The notes under the pieces were generated by a model that ran no database searches, was not told where the DNA came from, and worked only from the letters and a program-made list of their open reading frames with translations. The position numbers and the translations under genes were made by a program. Below are positions 50,052 to 59,690 of a DNA stretch of 64,000 nucleotides, one piece after another; position 1 is the first letter of the stretch, and each line of letters opens with the position of its first letter. Source of the stretch: Symbiodinium natans (Eukaryota > Sar > Dinophyceae > Suessiales > Symbiodiniaceae); assembly GCA_905221605.1 (NCBI GenBank), contig CAJNDS010002245.1, positions 1 through 64,000 of the forward strand, written 5' to 3'.

Positions 50052-50306
50052 ATGCTGAATCCCCAAACCAACTCTGAAACCTCACCCCCTGAAGCCTGGC
50101 TCAAACCTCCCATGCCCAGTCCGGCTTTAGGGTTTAAGCCCTGTGCCCTGATTCCTGCAATCCTCTTCGAGGTTGCACCTGGGTCGACCCAAGCGTCTTC
50201 CCATACGTCCGGGCGCCTCAGAACGGGCGTGCCAGCATTTGCGAGCACCCGGTACTTGTGCTGGACATCTGTCAGCTTGATTGCTTGGATGTTTGCTAAC
50301 AATTAG
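50052..50306 (+). CDS. 84-codon ORF, unknown
   Basis: ATG 50052 to TAG 50304; MLNPQTNSETSPPEA, PALGFKPCALIPAIL, ASTRYLCWTSVSLIA. It includes one GGCTTTAGGGTTTAAGCC unit in frame, i.e. telomere-like sequence within a possible coding region. A 113-codon minus ORF overlaps. Confidence 0.42.
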   Translation: MLNPQTNSETSPPEAWLKPPMPSPALGFKPCALIPAILFEVAPGSTQASSHTSGRLRTGVPAFASTRYLCWTSVSLIAWMFANN

Positions 50307-50327
50307 GGAAGCCTTGCGCCATGACGT

Positions 50328-50534
50328 TTGGTGTTGAAGCGTTCATCATCAGGCGCAATACCGCTACTGCAAGTCTCAATCGTCCCGCATGCCGATGATT
50401 TCAATGAGCCTGTGAAAATCGGGTTTTGGTGGAAAGCTTCCGGGCTAGTAGATGTTGGGGCTTTGCGATGTCAATCGGTATCTAGTGCGTCGTGGTTTTT
50501 TCATTCCGCAGTATCCCCACTCACGAGACACTAG
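50328..50534 (+). CDS. 68-codon ORF, unknown, doubtful
   Basis: Frame ending at TAG 50532; DDFNEPVKIGFWWKA is its most protein-like part. Another frame begins at ATG 50321 (MTFGVEAFIIRRNT). An intron may separate them. Confidence 0.33.
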   Translation: MVLKRSSSGAIPLLQVSIVPHADDFNEPVKIGFWWKASGLVDVGALRCQSVSSASWFFHSAVSPLTRH

Positions 50535-50599
50535 CTGGACAATTTCCGCTCATGAATTGCAATGGCTTTGTCTTTTGGTACACATGTCGCATGCATGGT

Positions 50600-50695
50600 T
50601 GCTATAGGGGTCGGAATAGTTACTAATAATATTCCCTTAATCAGGGTCCCTTGACAATGATACCATAATACCCCCCCCCCCCCCAAACCCTATTC
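50600..50695. mobile_element. possible MITE-like fragment
   Basis: GGTCGGAATAGTTACTAATAATATTCCCTTAA resembles 58012-58050 (GGTCGGAATAATTACTACTCGTATTCCCCTAA) and 32540-32570. The right part ends in a C homopolymer. Confidence 0.5.
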
Positions 50696-50902
50696 TAACT
50701 CTTAAGGCACCTGCATTAGGCAGGGTTGGCTGTGGTCTTGGGCTTGGGTCGCTGAAGCCGCTGCCGTTTCCGGCCATCGAGTTATCGATAAGATCTCCAT
50801 AGGGATGGGGGCTGGGGCGCCCTGTAAGGTGACAGAAGAGGGCGAAAAACAGTAATTTCTCTGTGGTTTCATAGGAAAGCGTTATTTCTGGTAGGTTTTT
50901 GA

Positions 50903-51060
50903 AGGAAAGAAGGAAAGAAAGGAAGGAAGGAAGGATGAAAGAAAGGAAGAAAACAAGGAAGGAAGGAAGGAAGGAAGAAAGGAGGAAAGGAAGAAAGGAA
51001 GGAAGCAAGGAAGGAAGAAAGGAAGGAAGAAAGGAAGGAAGCAAGGAAGGAAGAAAGGAA
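50903..51060. repeat. GGAA/GAAA purine microsatellite
   Basis: About 155 bp of GAAAGGAAGG-type purine tract directly abutting the satellite at 51063. Its translations are rejected as genes. Confidence 0.95.
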
Positions 51061-51062
51061 GC

Positions 51063-53310
51063 GTGCTTCCAAGCCCAAGAAACTAGTTGAAAAACATCGT
51101 GTGAGCATTGTGTTTGCAAATGCGGGGGGGCTGCGCCCCCCCCAACCCCCCCGCTTTTTTTTAGCCGTGCAGAGCGTGCTTCAAAGCCCAAGAAACTTGT
51201 TGACACCCATCATGTGAGCATTGTGTTTGCAAATGGGGGGGGGGTTGCGCCCAACCCCCCCCGCTTCTTTTAAGCCGTACCAAGCGTGCTTCAAAGCCCA
51301 AGAAACTAGTTGAAAAACATCGTGTGAGCATTGTGTTTGCAAATGGGGGGGGCTGCGCCCCCCCCAACCCCCCCGCTTTTTTTAAGCCGTGCAGAGCGTG
51401 CTTCAAAGCCCAAGAAACTTGTTGACACCCATCATGTGAGCATTGTGTTTGCAAATGGGGGGGGGCTGCGCCCCCCCCCAACCCCCCCCGCTTCTTTTAA
51501 GCCGTACCAAGCGTGCTTCAAAGCCCAAGAAACTAGTTGATAAACATCGTGTGAGCATTGTGTTTGCAAATGGGGGGGGCTGCGCCCCCCCAACCCCCCC
51601 GCTTTTTTTAAGGCGTGCAGAGCGCGCTTCAAAGCCCAAGAAACTTGTTGACACCCATCATGTGAGCAGGGTGTTTGCAAATGGGGGGCGCAGACCCCCC
51701 AACCCCCCCCGCTTTTTTTAAGCCGTTCAAAGCCCAAGAAACTAGTTGAAAAACATCGTGTGAGCATTGTGTTTGCAAATGGGGGGGGCTGCGCCCCCCC
51801 CCAACCCCCCCGCTTTTTTTTTCAGCCGAAGCCCAAGAAACTGGTTGAAACCCATCATGTGAGCAGCAAGCTTGTGTTTGCAAATGGGGGGGCTGCGCCC
51901 CCCCCAACCCCCCGCTTTTTTTAAGCCGTGCAGAGCGCGCTTCAAAGCCCAAGAAACTTGTTGACACCCATCATGTGAGCATTGTGTTTGCAAATGGGGG
52001 GGGCTGCGCCCCCCCCCAACCCCCCCCGCTTCTTTTAAGCCGTTCAAAGCCCAAGAAACTAGTTGAAAAACATCGTGTGAGCATTGTGTTTGCAAATGGG
52101 GGGGGCTGCGCCCCCCCCAACCCCCCCGCTTTTTTTAAGCCGTGCAGAGCGTGCTTCAAAGCCCAAGAAACTTGTTGACACCCATCATGTGAGCATTGTG
52201 TTTGCAAATGGGGGGGGGGCTGCCCCCCCCCAACCCCCCCCGCTTCTTTTAAGCCGTACCAAGCGTGCTTCAAAGCCCAAGAAACTAGTTGAAAAACATC
52301 GTGTGAGCATTGTGTTTGCAAATGGGGGGGGCTGCGCCCCCCCAACCCCCCCGCTTTTTTTAAGCCGTGCAGAGCGCGCTTCAAAGCCCAAGAAACTTGT
52401 TGACACCCATCATGTGAGCAGGGTGTTTGCAAATGGGGGGCGCAGACCCCCCAACCCCCCCGCTTTTTTTAAGCCGTTCAAAGCCCAAGAAACTAGTTGA
52501 AAAACATCGTGTGAGCATTGTGTTTGCAAATGGGGGGGGTTGCGCCCCCCCCAACCCCCCCGCTTTTTTTTCAGCCGAAGCCCAAGAAACTGGTTGAAAC
52601 CCATCATGTGAGCAGGGTGTTTGCAGAACCCCGCTTCTTTCAAGCTGTACCAAGCGTGCTTCAAAGCCCAAGAAACTAGTTGAAAAAACATCGTGTGAGC
52701 ATTGTGTTTGCAAATGGGGGGGGCTGCGCCCCCCCCAACCCCCCCGCTTTTTTTTAAGCCGTGCAGAGCGCGCTTCAAAGCCCAAGAAACTTGTTGACAC
52801 CCATCATGTGAGCAGGGTGTTTGCAAATGGGGGGGGGGCTGCGCCCCTCCCCCAACCCCCCCCGCTTCTTTTAAGCCGTACCAAGCGTGCTTCAAAGCCC
52901 AAGAAACTAGTTGAAAAACATCGTGTGAGCATTGCAAATGGGGGGGGCTGCGCCCCCCCCAACCCCCCCGCTTTCTTTCAGCCAAAGCGCAAGAAAGTAG
53001 TTGAAACCCATCATGTGAGCAGGGTGTTTGCAAATGGGGGGCACAGCGTCCCCAACCCCCCGGCTTCTTTTAAGCTGTACCAAGCGTGCTTCAAAGCCCA
53101 AGAAACTAATTGAAAAACATCGTGTGTGCATTGTGTTTGCAAATGGCGGGGCTGCGCCCCCCCCGCTCTTTTTTTTTTGAAGCCGTGCAGAGCGTGCTTC
53201 AAAGCCCAAGAGGTGTTTGCAAGTGGGGGGGCTGCGCCCCCCCCCTCTCCCCAACCCCCCCCACTTCTTTTAAGCCGTACCAAGCGTGCTTCAAAGCCCA
53301 AGAAACGAAG
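51063..53310. repeat. ~111-bp satellite, dimeric higher-order repeat
   Basis: About 20 copies of a unit AGCGTGCTTCAAAGCCCAAG..GTTTGCAAATGGGGGG-CTGCGCC-CCCCCAACCCCCCCGCTTTTTTTAAGCCGT. Two monomer types alternate: one with GTGCAGAGCG...TTGTTGACACCCATCATG and one with GTACCAAGCG...TAGTTGAAAAACATCGTG, giving a ~222-bp dimer. Each unit carries a G-run/CTGCGC/C-run hairpin. Some units are truncated (e.g. 51830, 52625, 52930). ORFs on both strands are by-products. Confidence 0.95.
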
Positions 53311-53505
53311 GAAATGTAAGGAAAATAGGGTTTTCCCCCTAGGAAAAACCAAGGAAAACCTAAGGGAAATTACAGGAAATCCGTCCAAAATGTAAAAAAA
53401 TAGGTTTTTCCCCATGAAAAACCAACGAAAACCGAAGGGAAATTACAGAAAATCCGTCCAAAATGTAAGGAAAGTAGGGTTTTTCCTAGAGAAAACCAAA
53501 AAAAT
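53305..53505. repeat. ~80-bp tandem repeat with GTTTTTCCCC / AAAACCAA
   Basis: Two full copies and one partial copy of AAGGAAAATAGGGTTTTCCCC..GGGAAATTACAGGAAATCCGTCCAAAATGTA, then A- and C-rich low complexity to 53560. Confidence 0.85.
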
Positions 53506-53591
53506 CGACCAAAAAAAAAAAAGGCCCCCCCCCCAAAAAAAAAGACCCAAAAAAAAACTCCACCCGTTATTTCAGGTTTAACTGTGTGTAG

Positions 53592-53665
53592 GATCCGTGG
53601 CCAAGCATTTTGGTTGGGTGGCTTCGGGCCATGTGAGAGAATGGGGGCGGACTAGTTTGCTGTGA
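53592..53665 (+). CDS. candidate terminal exon, unknown
   Basis: Acceptor GTTTAACTGTGTGTAG|G (phase 1), SVAKHFGWVASGHVR then EWGRTSLL, TGA. First island after the satellite. Confidence 0.4.
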
Positions 53666-53747
53666 GCGCGGTGCAGCAGGGCTAAGCTATGCAAGCTTGT
53701 GACCATCACCCACCCATTCCCCTTCAAACCCAGCACTTTAGGACCTG

Positions 53748-53845
53748 GAGTATGCCCTTGTTCCCCTTTTTCTAGGGTTGGGGTTCCCTTATGTCTTATA
53801 ATCCCCTTAAACCCCAAAAAGGGTACCCCCTCTTCATTCCTAGGT
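53748..53845. mobile_element. MITE-like element, family M5, copy 1
   Basis: TATGCCCTTGTTCCCCTTTTTCTAGGG..GGTTCCCTTAT..CTTAAACCCCAAAAAGGGTACCCC. Homologous along its length to 59899-59985. Confidence 0.7.
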
Positions 53846-53902
53846 TTCCCTAAACCCTAAACCCTAACCCTAAACCCTAAACCCTAAAAATTAAAAACAC
53901 TA

Positions 53903-53906
53903 AACC

Positions 53907-53994
<88 letters not shown>

Positions 53995-53997
53995 AAC

Positions 53998-54092
<95 letters not shown>

Positions 54093-54095
54093 ACC
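53903..54095. repeat. pure (CCCTCAA)n array
   Basis: About 27 heptamers of CCCTCAA (TTGAGGG), with a single CCTCAAA slip. Flanked by ordinary CCCTAAA at 53850. Confidence 0.97.
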
Positions 54096-54122
54096 CCAAC
54101 CCCTGAGAGTCTAGACTTCTAG

Positions 54123-54199
54123 AGGTCCTCCGCAAGCTCGTCTTGGCGCAGTACGACGTCCTGACCTTGGCAATGGAGCGGGATTTCCCTTTAAACTAG
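54123..54199 (+). CDS. candidate terminal exon, helical protein
   Basis: TCTAGAG|G acceptor; VLRKLVLAQYDVLTL then AMERDFPLN, TAG. Strongly helix-like and coding-like codon use (CTC, CTG, CGC, AAG). Confidence 0.48.
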
Positions 54200-54202
54200 C
54201 AG

Positions 54203-54734
54203 ACGCGGAATCTGCACTCCGAACGCTTCCGGGCAGATGCTTCCGCACTTCTGAAGTTCGGGTTTGGGGTTTAGGGTTTAGGGTTTCGGGTTTCGGGTTC
54301 CTTTTGTTGGGCTAGCTGGTTTCACACCCTCAGCCCGAACTACACGAGCCCATAACAAGGACTCCCCCGCAGTCTGCAGTTTTCAAACAGCCTTACGAGC
54401 CTGATCAGATTCAACCGTGTTTTGTAGGGTTTAGGGTTAGGGTTTAGGGTTTAGGGTTTAGGGTTAAGGGGTTGAGGGTTTGGGGGTTTGGGCCTTGGGG
54501 TTTTGGGCCTCTGATTGCAAGGTAAGGTATCTCGTTCTGAAGACAATGTTACTCGTAGAACAATCCATTTAGGGTTCCAATCCGAGTCGATCCCAACAAG
54601 GTCCGAAGCGCTGTGTGCACGGAGCCTCCGCAGGGAGACCCAGTCTCCTCCTGCAGAGCAAGAAAGGTTGAGGGTTTAGGGTTTAGGGTGCCCTCCACCG
54701 GAAGAACGATGACGACCTCAAAAACAAACCCTGA
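54203..54734 (+). CDS. candidate four-exon gene, unknown protein
   Basis: Exons 54203-54261, 54360-54423, 54601-54666 and 54705-54734; phases 2, 0, 0 agree. Pieces: TRNLHSERFRADASA, PPQSAVFKQPYEPDQ, VRSAVCTEPPQGDPV, NDDDLKNKP, TGA. Acceptors ACAAG|G and AACAAG|G; donors GTTTGG, GTAGGG, GTTGAG. The third intron is 38 nt, mostly GTTGAGGGTTTAGGG units. The first exon begins three bases after the TAG of the previous island, so a missed intron is possible. Confidence 0.48.
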
Positions 54735-54925
54735 ATCCCCCCAACCCCACCTAAACCTCGAGCCCCGAGCCCCAAGTCCCAAGCCCCAAACCCCCCTAAA
54801 TCACAAAACCCTAAGCCCTAAACCTTAAGCCCTAAACCCTAAACCCTAAACCCTAAACTCTAAACCCTAACCCCTAAACCCTAAGCCCTAAGCCCGAAAC
54901 CCCGACCCCCCCAACGCGCTTCGAG

Positions 54926-55009
54926 GCTTGGCTTGGCCGGGCGCTACATACCCACTTCGCCGGCCTGGGAACCAAACGATGGCACTTTGGGGAGCTTGGG
55001 GATGTTTAA
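54926..55009 (+). CDS. candidate terminal exon, unknown
   Basis: GCTTCGAG|G acceptor, AWLGRALHTHFAGLG then TKRWHFGELGDV, TAA. Another + frame (54933-55346, 137 codons) overlaps and runs into AT-rich DNA; it contains an M4 element and is less likely. Confidence 0.42.
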   Translation, partial: AWLGRALHTHFAGLGTKRWHFGELGDV

Positions 55010-55020
55010 GTGCTTTTTAT

Positions 55021-55128
55021 CTTCTAATTGCTTAAGAACCCCAACAAAAATAAAGACATTCTTCCTTGTTAAGGGTAATATAGGGATTATTGTTTTTTAT
55101 TCTTTGGGGGTTCTTAAGCAAATAGTAG
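55021..55128. mobile_element. MITE-like element, family M4, copy 2
   Basis: CTTCTAATTGCTTAAGAACCCC at the left and GGGGTTCTTAAGCAAATAGTAG at the right (20 of 22 matching), core with AAGGGTAATATAGGGATTAT. Confidence 0.85.
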
Positions 55129-55359
55129 CTATGTATGTATTTCTGGAGGGCGGGTCCAGCGAGGGGGGGCGGTACAGGGAGGTCCATGGATGCAGGGGGG
55201 TTAGGGGTCCCAGATTCACAGGAAGAAGGTCAGGGAGCGTCAGGTTGAGGGGGCTTCAGGCGTTAAGCAGGGTAAGTGAGCTGTGTTTCATAATAATGAT
55301 AATAAGAATAAGAAGAATAATAATGATAATCATCATAATAATTTAATGGCTACCGCCAG

Positions 55360-56210
55360 TGCCGCCGACCCCAGACCCAAGACAGTCGCATTGGGGCGGA
55401 AGGCAGGGTGGAGCGCGGGCAGGCGGGGGGGGCGGGGGCGGGGGGGGTGGGGGTGGGTGGGGGTGGAAAGGGGGGCGGCGGGGGTGGGGGGTGTGGGGGG
55501 TGACGGTAGAGGGTTGGTGTCGGATTAGGGAGTTGGGGGCGGAAGGCAGGGGTGGACTGGGGGGATAGAGATGAAGAAGCGATGAGAGCGGTGAAAGCGG
55601 GGGGGCGGTCGGATGGTGCACGATGGTGGGAGGGGGTAATGATGAGGGCTGGGGAGGGTTGGTGGGAGGGTTAGGGAGTGGGAGTGGGAGAGGGTGGGGG
55701 CGGCTGGCGGAAAGGGAGGCAGGGTGGAGACGGTCGAGGGTTGGTGGAGTTGGGGGCGGAAGGCAGGGGAGTGATGAGAGCGGGGAGGCGGTTAGGGCGG
55801 GCGTGGATTGGAATCCCTCAAACTAGAGATTTGTCAGGGGAGGGGTAGGGGCCTAGGAGGGGGGGGGGGGGGGTGGGGTTTCAGAGTTAAAGGGTTGGTG
55901 TCGGGCGTGGATTGGAATCCGGAAGGCTCAAACTAGAGATTTGTCAGGGCGGAGTAGGGGGTAGGGGCCTAGGAGGGAAGGGATGGGGGGGGTGGGGGGG
56001 GGGGGGTGGGGGGGTTGGGGGGGAGAGCGGTGAGGGCGGTGAGGGCGGTCAGGGTGGACTGGAATCCTTAAAACACTAGAGATTGGTCAGGGGGGAAGTA
56101 GGTGGTAGCGGCGAGGCCTACAGGAGGGGGGGTGGGGTGGGGGGGGTGGGGGGGGGTGGGGGGGGGGGTGGGGGGGGTGGGTGGTCGGGCAAAGGGGGTC
56201 AAAGGTCCAA
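55360..56210. repeat. strongly G-skewed tract with embedded ~100-bp repeat
   Basis: GGGGTGGGGG-type sequence over 850 bp, with a block TGGATTGGAATCC..TCAAACTAGAGATTTGTCAGGG repeated at about 55803, 55908 and 56055 (diverged). The Gly-rich + and Pro-rich - ORFs are rejected. High G-quadruplex potential on the + strand. Confidence 0.85.
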
Positions 56211-56349
56211 TTCAAGGCGTCATGGGTGAGGGCGATGGGTGGCGGGGTTTGGGCATGCACTGAAGCCAAACAATGCAAAAACACTCCAATTCAAGGTGTC
56301 ATGAGCAGCATGCTGTGAGAGCGGGTGAGGGCGGTGAGGGCGGTGGGGG

Positions 56350-56478
56350 GTCTTCACTGACGCCGCCCTGCTACCGCTGGGGTCGGCGGATAATTCTCCA
56401 CAACTTGCAAAGATGACAAAGCCTATGCCAGGGAAGCTTGAATGTTTGCCCTTGTTTGCAGTGGAGCTTAAGAGTTGA
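56350..56478 (+). CDS. candidate terminal exon, 42 codons, unknown
   Basis: FTDAALLPLGSADNS then KMTKPMPGKLECLPL, ending AVELKS TGA. ATG at 56411 is internal. It ends the G-rich tract. Other frames are closed early, which supports coding. Confidence 0.4.
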   Translation, partial: VFTDAALLPLGSADNSPQLAKMTKPMPGKLECLPLFAVELKS

Positions 56479-56624
56479 GGGGGCTTGGAGGACTGTGGTT
56501 CCAAGGTGTAAGCAGGGGCTCGGGGTCCTGGGGCAGGCTAGGGGATTTAAATTTGTAGGGGTTTCGTCTAGGGCAGCCGAGTACAGGGGCTTTAGGGTTT
56601 TGGGTCTTGTCTTTAAGGTAAGAG

Positions 56625-56702
56625 ATGTTGAGGTGCAAGGGCTTCAGCAGTGCTACCACCGAAGGCCTAGAACTCCCCACCTCTGAGTCGCTCAAAGCCT
56701 AA
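56625..56702 (+). CDS. small ORF, 25 codons
   Basis: ATG 56625, MLRCKGFSSATTEGL then ELPTSESLKA, TAA. Lies just after AAG|GTAAGA, which could instead be a donor. Confidence 0.33.
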   Translation: MLRCKGFSSATTEGLELPTSESLKA

Positions 56703-57025
56703 GCCCCAGATTCCGTAACCCTCCAACCCTAAAATCTCAATCTCCGTGGTTGGGAGACTCTGGTCTGCCATATCCAGGCATCGAGAAAAATCAAGACCTA
56801 GCCTACCGAAAGATATATATATATATATATATATTCCGAATATACATGACAACGATAGATCATAAAACCAAGGACAGAAATAACATGTCAATACGTCCCA
56901 TCCCAAAAAGAAAAAAGGGTCCACCACCGCCCCGAATTACAAAGATAAGATGCCTAATCGCCCAATAAAAACTCACAAGATCAACCCCAAACCCTGAAAA
57001 CCTAAACCCTAAACCCTAAACCCAG

Positions 57026-57128
57026 GCTCTTCGAAAAGCAGTCCCGGCAACCCTCCGCAAAACGAGGCTTTAGCGGCCGGGGCCTTCGGCGTGCTGATGG
57101 TGGCGCTGCACCTGGGCCGCAAAAAAGG
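57026..57128 (+). CDS. candidate exon, Ala-rich hydrophobic segment
   Basis: AACCCAG|G (phase 1), SSKSSPGNPPQNEAL then AAGAFGVLMVALHLG, RKK, before GTTTAGGG (phase 2). CCCTAAA repeat on the left, TTTAGGG on the right. Possible membrane helix. Confidence 0.43.
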
Positions 57129-57599
57129 GTTTAGGGTTCAGGGCGTAGGGTTTAGGGTTTAGGCCTGGGGAGGTTCAGGAGATTGGGGTTTAAGTGGTTT
57201 AGGGGATGAGGGGTTTAGGGCTTGAGGGGTTTCTTAACTCACGGGTTTAAGTCCCTGAAGGGTCTGAGGTTTGAGCGCTGAAGCCCTGCACCCTAAACCC
57301 TGAACCCCAAAACTGCAGGGTTGACGTTTTCAGGGATTGGGGTTTAGAGGGTCCAGTTGCTTGCCCTAAGCCCGGTGCTCTGGGCTTTCATCGTATCATG
57401 GAGTTTACGTGCTCCCACCGCCTACTGTCAACCAGAAAGCATAAACCCCCAAACGCCAAACCCTAAATGCCACAGCGCCAGATGCTAAACCCCAGGCCCG
57501 AAACCCTAAACCCTAAACCCTGAACCCCCCAGACCATACCCCTGAGAAGCTTTTCTAAATACGGAGTGGACCGCCGCCCCCACCCCCTCCCTCAAGACT

Positions 57600-58300
57600 T
57601 GTCGGCGATCCCAACTATGGAGATCCTAAACCCCTAAACCCTAAACCCTAAACCCTAAGCCCTAAACCCTAAACCTTAAACCCTGAGGCCTAACCCCAAA
57701 ACCCTAAGCCCTAAGCCCTAAGAGCCCTAGCCCCGAAGCCCCCAAGCCGCCCAAGCGATCGCTCGGCCCAGGAATAGCTTGCCGATCGGGCAGCTGGCTC
57801 GAGCCCCAAAGTGGATTTAGGGTTTCGGGTTTAGGGTCCAGGGTTGATAGGGTTCAGGGTTCAAAGTTAAGAGTAGCCCTAAAACCCTAAACTCTGATAG
57901 GGTTTAGGGTTCAAGGTTAAGAATAGCTCCACACCCTCAACCCTGAGCCTCTTCAGTGAGCTGCAAGACCTAGAACACCCTTAGCTCCAAACCCCTTTAA
58001 AACCCGGGTCGGAATAATTACTACTCGTATTCCCCTAAAAATCTATTATACTACTCTTTTCTCATCCCAAACCCCCCTATACTTATTGAGGCCCTGAAGC
58101 GTCTAGGAGGGGTTGAGGTGTGAAGCTTAGGGAGGGGGGGGGTTTAGGGGGGTTGGTGGCTTAGAGGGGGATGAGGGTTTGGGGGAATTCGGAACGCGTC
58201 ACTTGGAGGCTTGTGGGTGGTGGAACCTGGGCTTCCGGAAGCCTGGGAGCAGCTTGTAACCCCAAGAAACTCATAATCAGACCCTTACTCACCCTACACC
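57600..58300. other. C-rich repeats, scattered islands, no supported gene
   Basis: CCCTAAA/CCCTAAG block at 57625-57730, a short open island near 57758-57815, mirrored TTTAGGG units at 57815-57950 and a GGTCGGAATAATTACTA element fragment near 58012. Confidence 0.45.
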
Positions 58301-58590
58301 CTAAACCCTAAACCCTAAACCCTAAACCCTGAACCCTGAACCCTGAACCCTGAACCCTGAACCCTGAACCCTGAACCCTGAACCCTAAACTCCCTAAACT
58401 CCCTAAACTCCCTAAACCCTAAACCTTAAACTCCCTAAACCCTAAACCCTAAGCCCTAAGCCCTAAACCCTAAACCCTAAACCCTAAACTCCCCAAACCC
58501 TAAACCCTAAACCCTAAACCCTAAACCCTAAACCCTAAACCCTAGACCCTGGACCCTGGACCCTGGACCCTGGACCCTAGACCCTAACCC
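58290..58590. repeat. telomere-variant mosaic
   Basis: Nine consecutive CCCTGAA, four TAAACTCCC units, CCCTAAA runs, then CCCTGGA x5, each variant in its own block. Confidence 0.96.
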
Positions 58591-58620
58591 TGAGCCGTAT
58601 TTTCCTGCTTCTTTCTCGAG

Positions 58621-58891
58621 GACGGCGCCTCCCTGCTTCCCGCCGCGCCCGCGGGCTGGCTCCGCAACACAGTGCTGCCCTTTGCGGCCTACCTCCTCCT
58701 AGGCCGGCAGGGCTGTTACTGTTGTCGGGGTTAGGGTTGTCAGGGTTTGCGGTCCTTCGCTGTCACTGATTGCGATTCTTTCTTTCTTGGGCCATGCAGC
58801 TACTGTCGCGAGAAGGGCCAAACTTCCAAGACCTTTTCCCTTTTCCCGTCGACTTGAAAAGCTGGCTGCAATGAAGCCCTGGGCACGTTAA
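58621..58891 (+). CDS. two-exon gene end, unknown, one hydrophobic helix
   Basis: Exon 58621-58729 follows a pyrimidine-rich acceptor (TTTTCCTGCTTCTTTCTCGAG|G) and reads DGASLLPAAPAGWLR then NTVLPFAAYLLLGRQ with strongly GC-ending codons. Donor G|GTTAGGG (phase 1). The 70-nt intron starts with telomere-like repeat and ends in CTTTCTTTCTTGGGCCATGCAG. Exon 58800-58891 completes the codon and reads TVARRAKLPRPFPFS then RRLEKLAAMKPWAR, TAA. The end is very basic. This is the clearest splice pair in the window. Upstream exons probably lie beyond the repeat block. Family unknown. Confidence 0.6.
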
Positions 58892-58970
58892 TCCTTGAAA
58901 CAATAAAAAACGCCTCCTCTTGCCCGAAATACAAGACCTTTAAGGGAGGAGTTGAACTATTGGTTCAGAG

Positions 58971-59151
58971 ATGCGATATGCCGGTGGTAGTGCATTTTCT
59001 TCATGGATGTGCGCTTTGGTGACCGCTGCCATATTATTAGGTAGAGTGTCCAGGCTTGGGTAAGTGTGAAGACCCTGCAATGCGACCTTACGAAGATTGT
59101 AGGATCACCAAATCTGTAAATGCCGGAGCTATGATGTCGATGAAGACATGA
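58971..59151 (+). CDS. two-exon small gene, probable membrane peptide
   Basis: ATG 58971 opens MRYAGGSAFSSWMCA and a hydrophobic stretch LVTAAILLG. It ends CTT GG before GTAAGTG (59060), a consensus donor. The 43-nt intron ends GATTGTAG. Exon 59103-59151 begins with G to complete GGG and reads ITKSVNAGAMMSMKT, TGA. Complete 45-residue product with one membrane helix. It starts 80 bases after the previous gene ends. The minus 130-codon ORF over the same DNA is Tyr/Ile-rich from a TACA microsatellite and is rejected. Confidence 0.53.
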
Positions 59152-59194
59152 ACAAGGGGCACCATATGTGGGTGTGTATATTATGTTGATGTAC

Positions 59195-59272
59195 ATACAT
59201 TCAGAATATACCATGTGTATGTACATGTCTCTGTACATGTATATGTACATGTATGTATGTATGTATATACGC
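59195..59272. repeat. TACATG/TATG microsatellite
   Basis: TGTACATGTATATGTACATGTATGTATGTATG tract. Confidence 0.9.
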
Positions 59273-59346
59273 AGCCCGTGAATGGTCCTGCATGCCTTAA
59301 TTGAAAAGTCCGGGGCGCTGTGGGGCCTGGTTTCTTGTTCAACTAG

Positions 59347-59516
59347 CATGCTTTCTCAAAAAGACTGGAACCTGGGTTTGTGAAATGAATGTGCCTGGAT
59401 ATGTGGATCACGTCCGCAAATGTTGGAGCTGACAGATTACCTTCCCAGATGAAATAGCACCTGCTGAAGGACAGAATTTGCGGCGACATGCGGTTGCGCC
59501 CTTCACGAATCACTGA
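59347..59516 (+). CDS. open frame interrupted by a single in-frame TGA
   Basis: After CAACTAG (phase 1) the frame reads CFLKKTGTWVCEMNV then DHVRKCWS, TGA (59430), and continues in frame QITFPDEIAPAEGQN then RRHAVAPFTNH, TGA 59514. Either an intron removes the stop (TGG|GTTTGT to GCTGACAG, 57 nt, phase 0), or these are separate ORFs, or TGA is recoded. Minus ORF 59343-59564 overlaps. Confidence 0.36.
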
Positions 59517-59690
59517 CACTTTCGTAGCCGTACAAACCAAACTTAAGAATATTATGGTCATCACAGCCTAAACGCGATATGGACAGACAGAGCTGACAGC
59601 AACAGAGGTGGCTACAGGGGGAACAGTTTTCTAGACATTGCATGCTGTACATTTGCACATGCATCAGGAAGACGAACTATTTTTCTTTTG

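Noticed and set aside
50637-53415. Many ORFs of 60-207 codons on both strands
   Set aside because: All derive from the purine microsatellite and the ~111-bp satellite; they repeat PKKLVDTHHVS- or FLGFEARSARL-type motifs.
55343-56284. Gly-rich and Pro-rich ORFs in the G-skewed tract
   Set aside because: Homopolymer-driven; no codon structure.
58957-59349. 130-codon minus ORF
   Set aside because: Tyr/Ile/Met-rich core from the TACATG microsatellite; the + strand has a better gene model with consensus splice sites.
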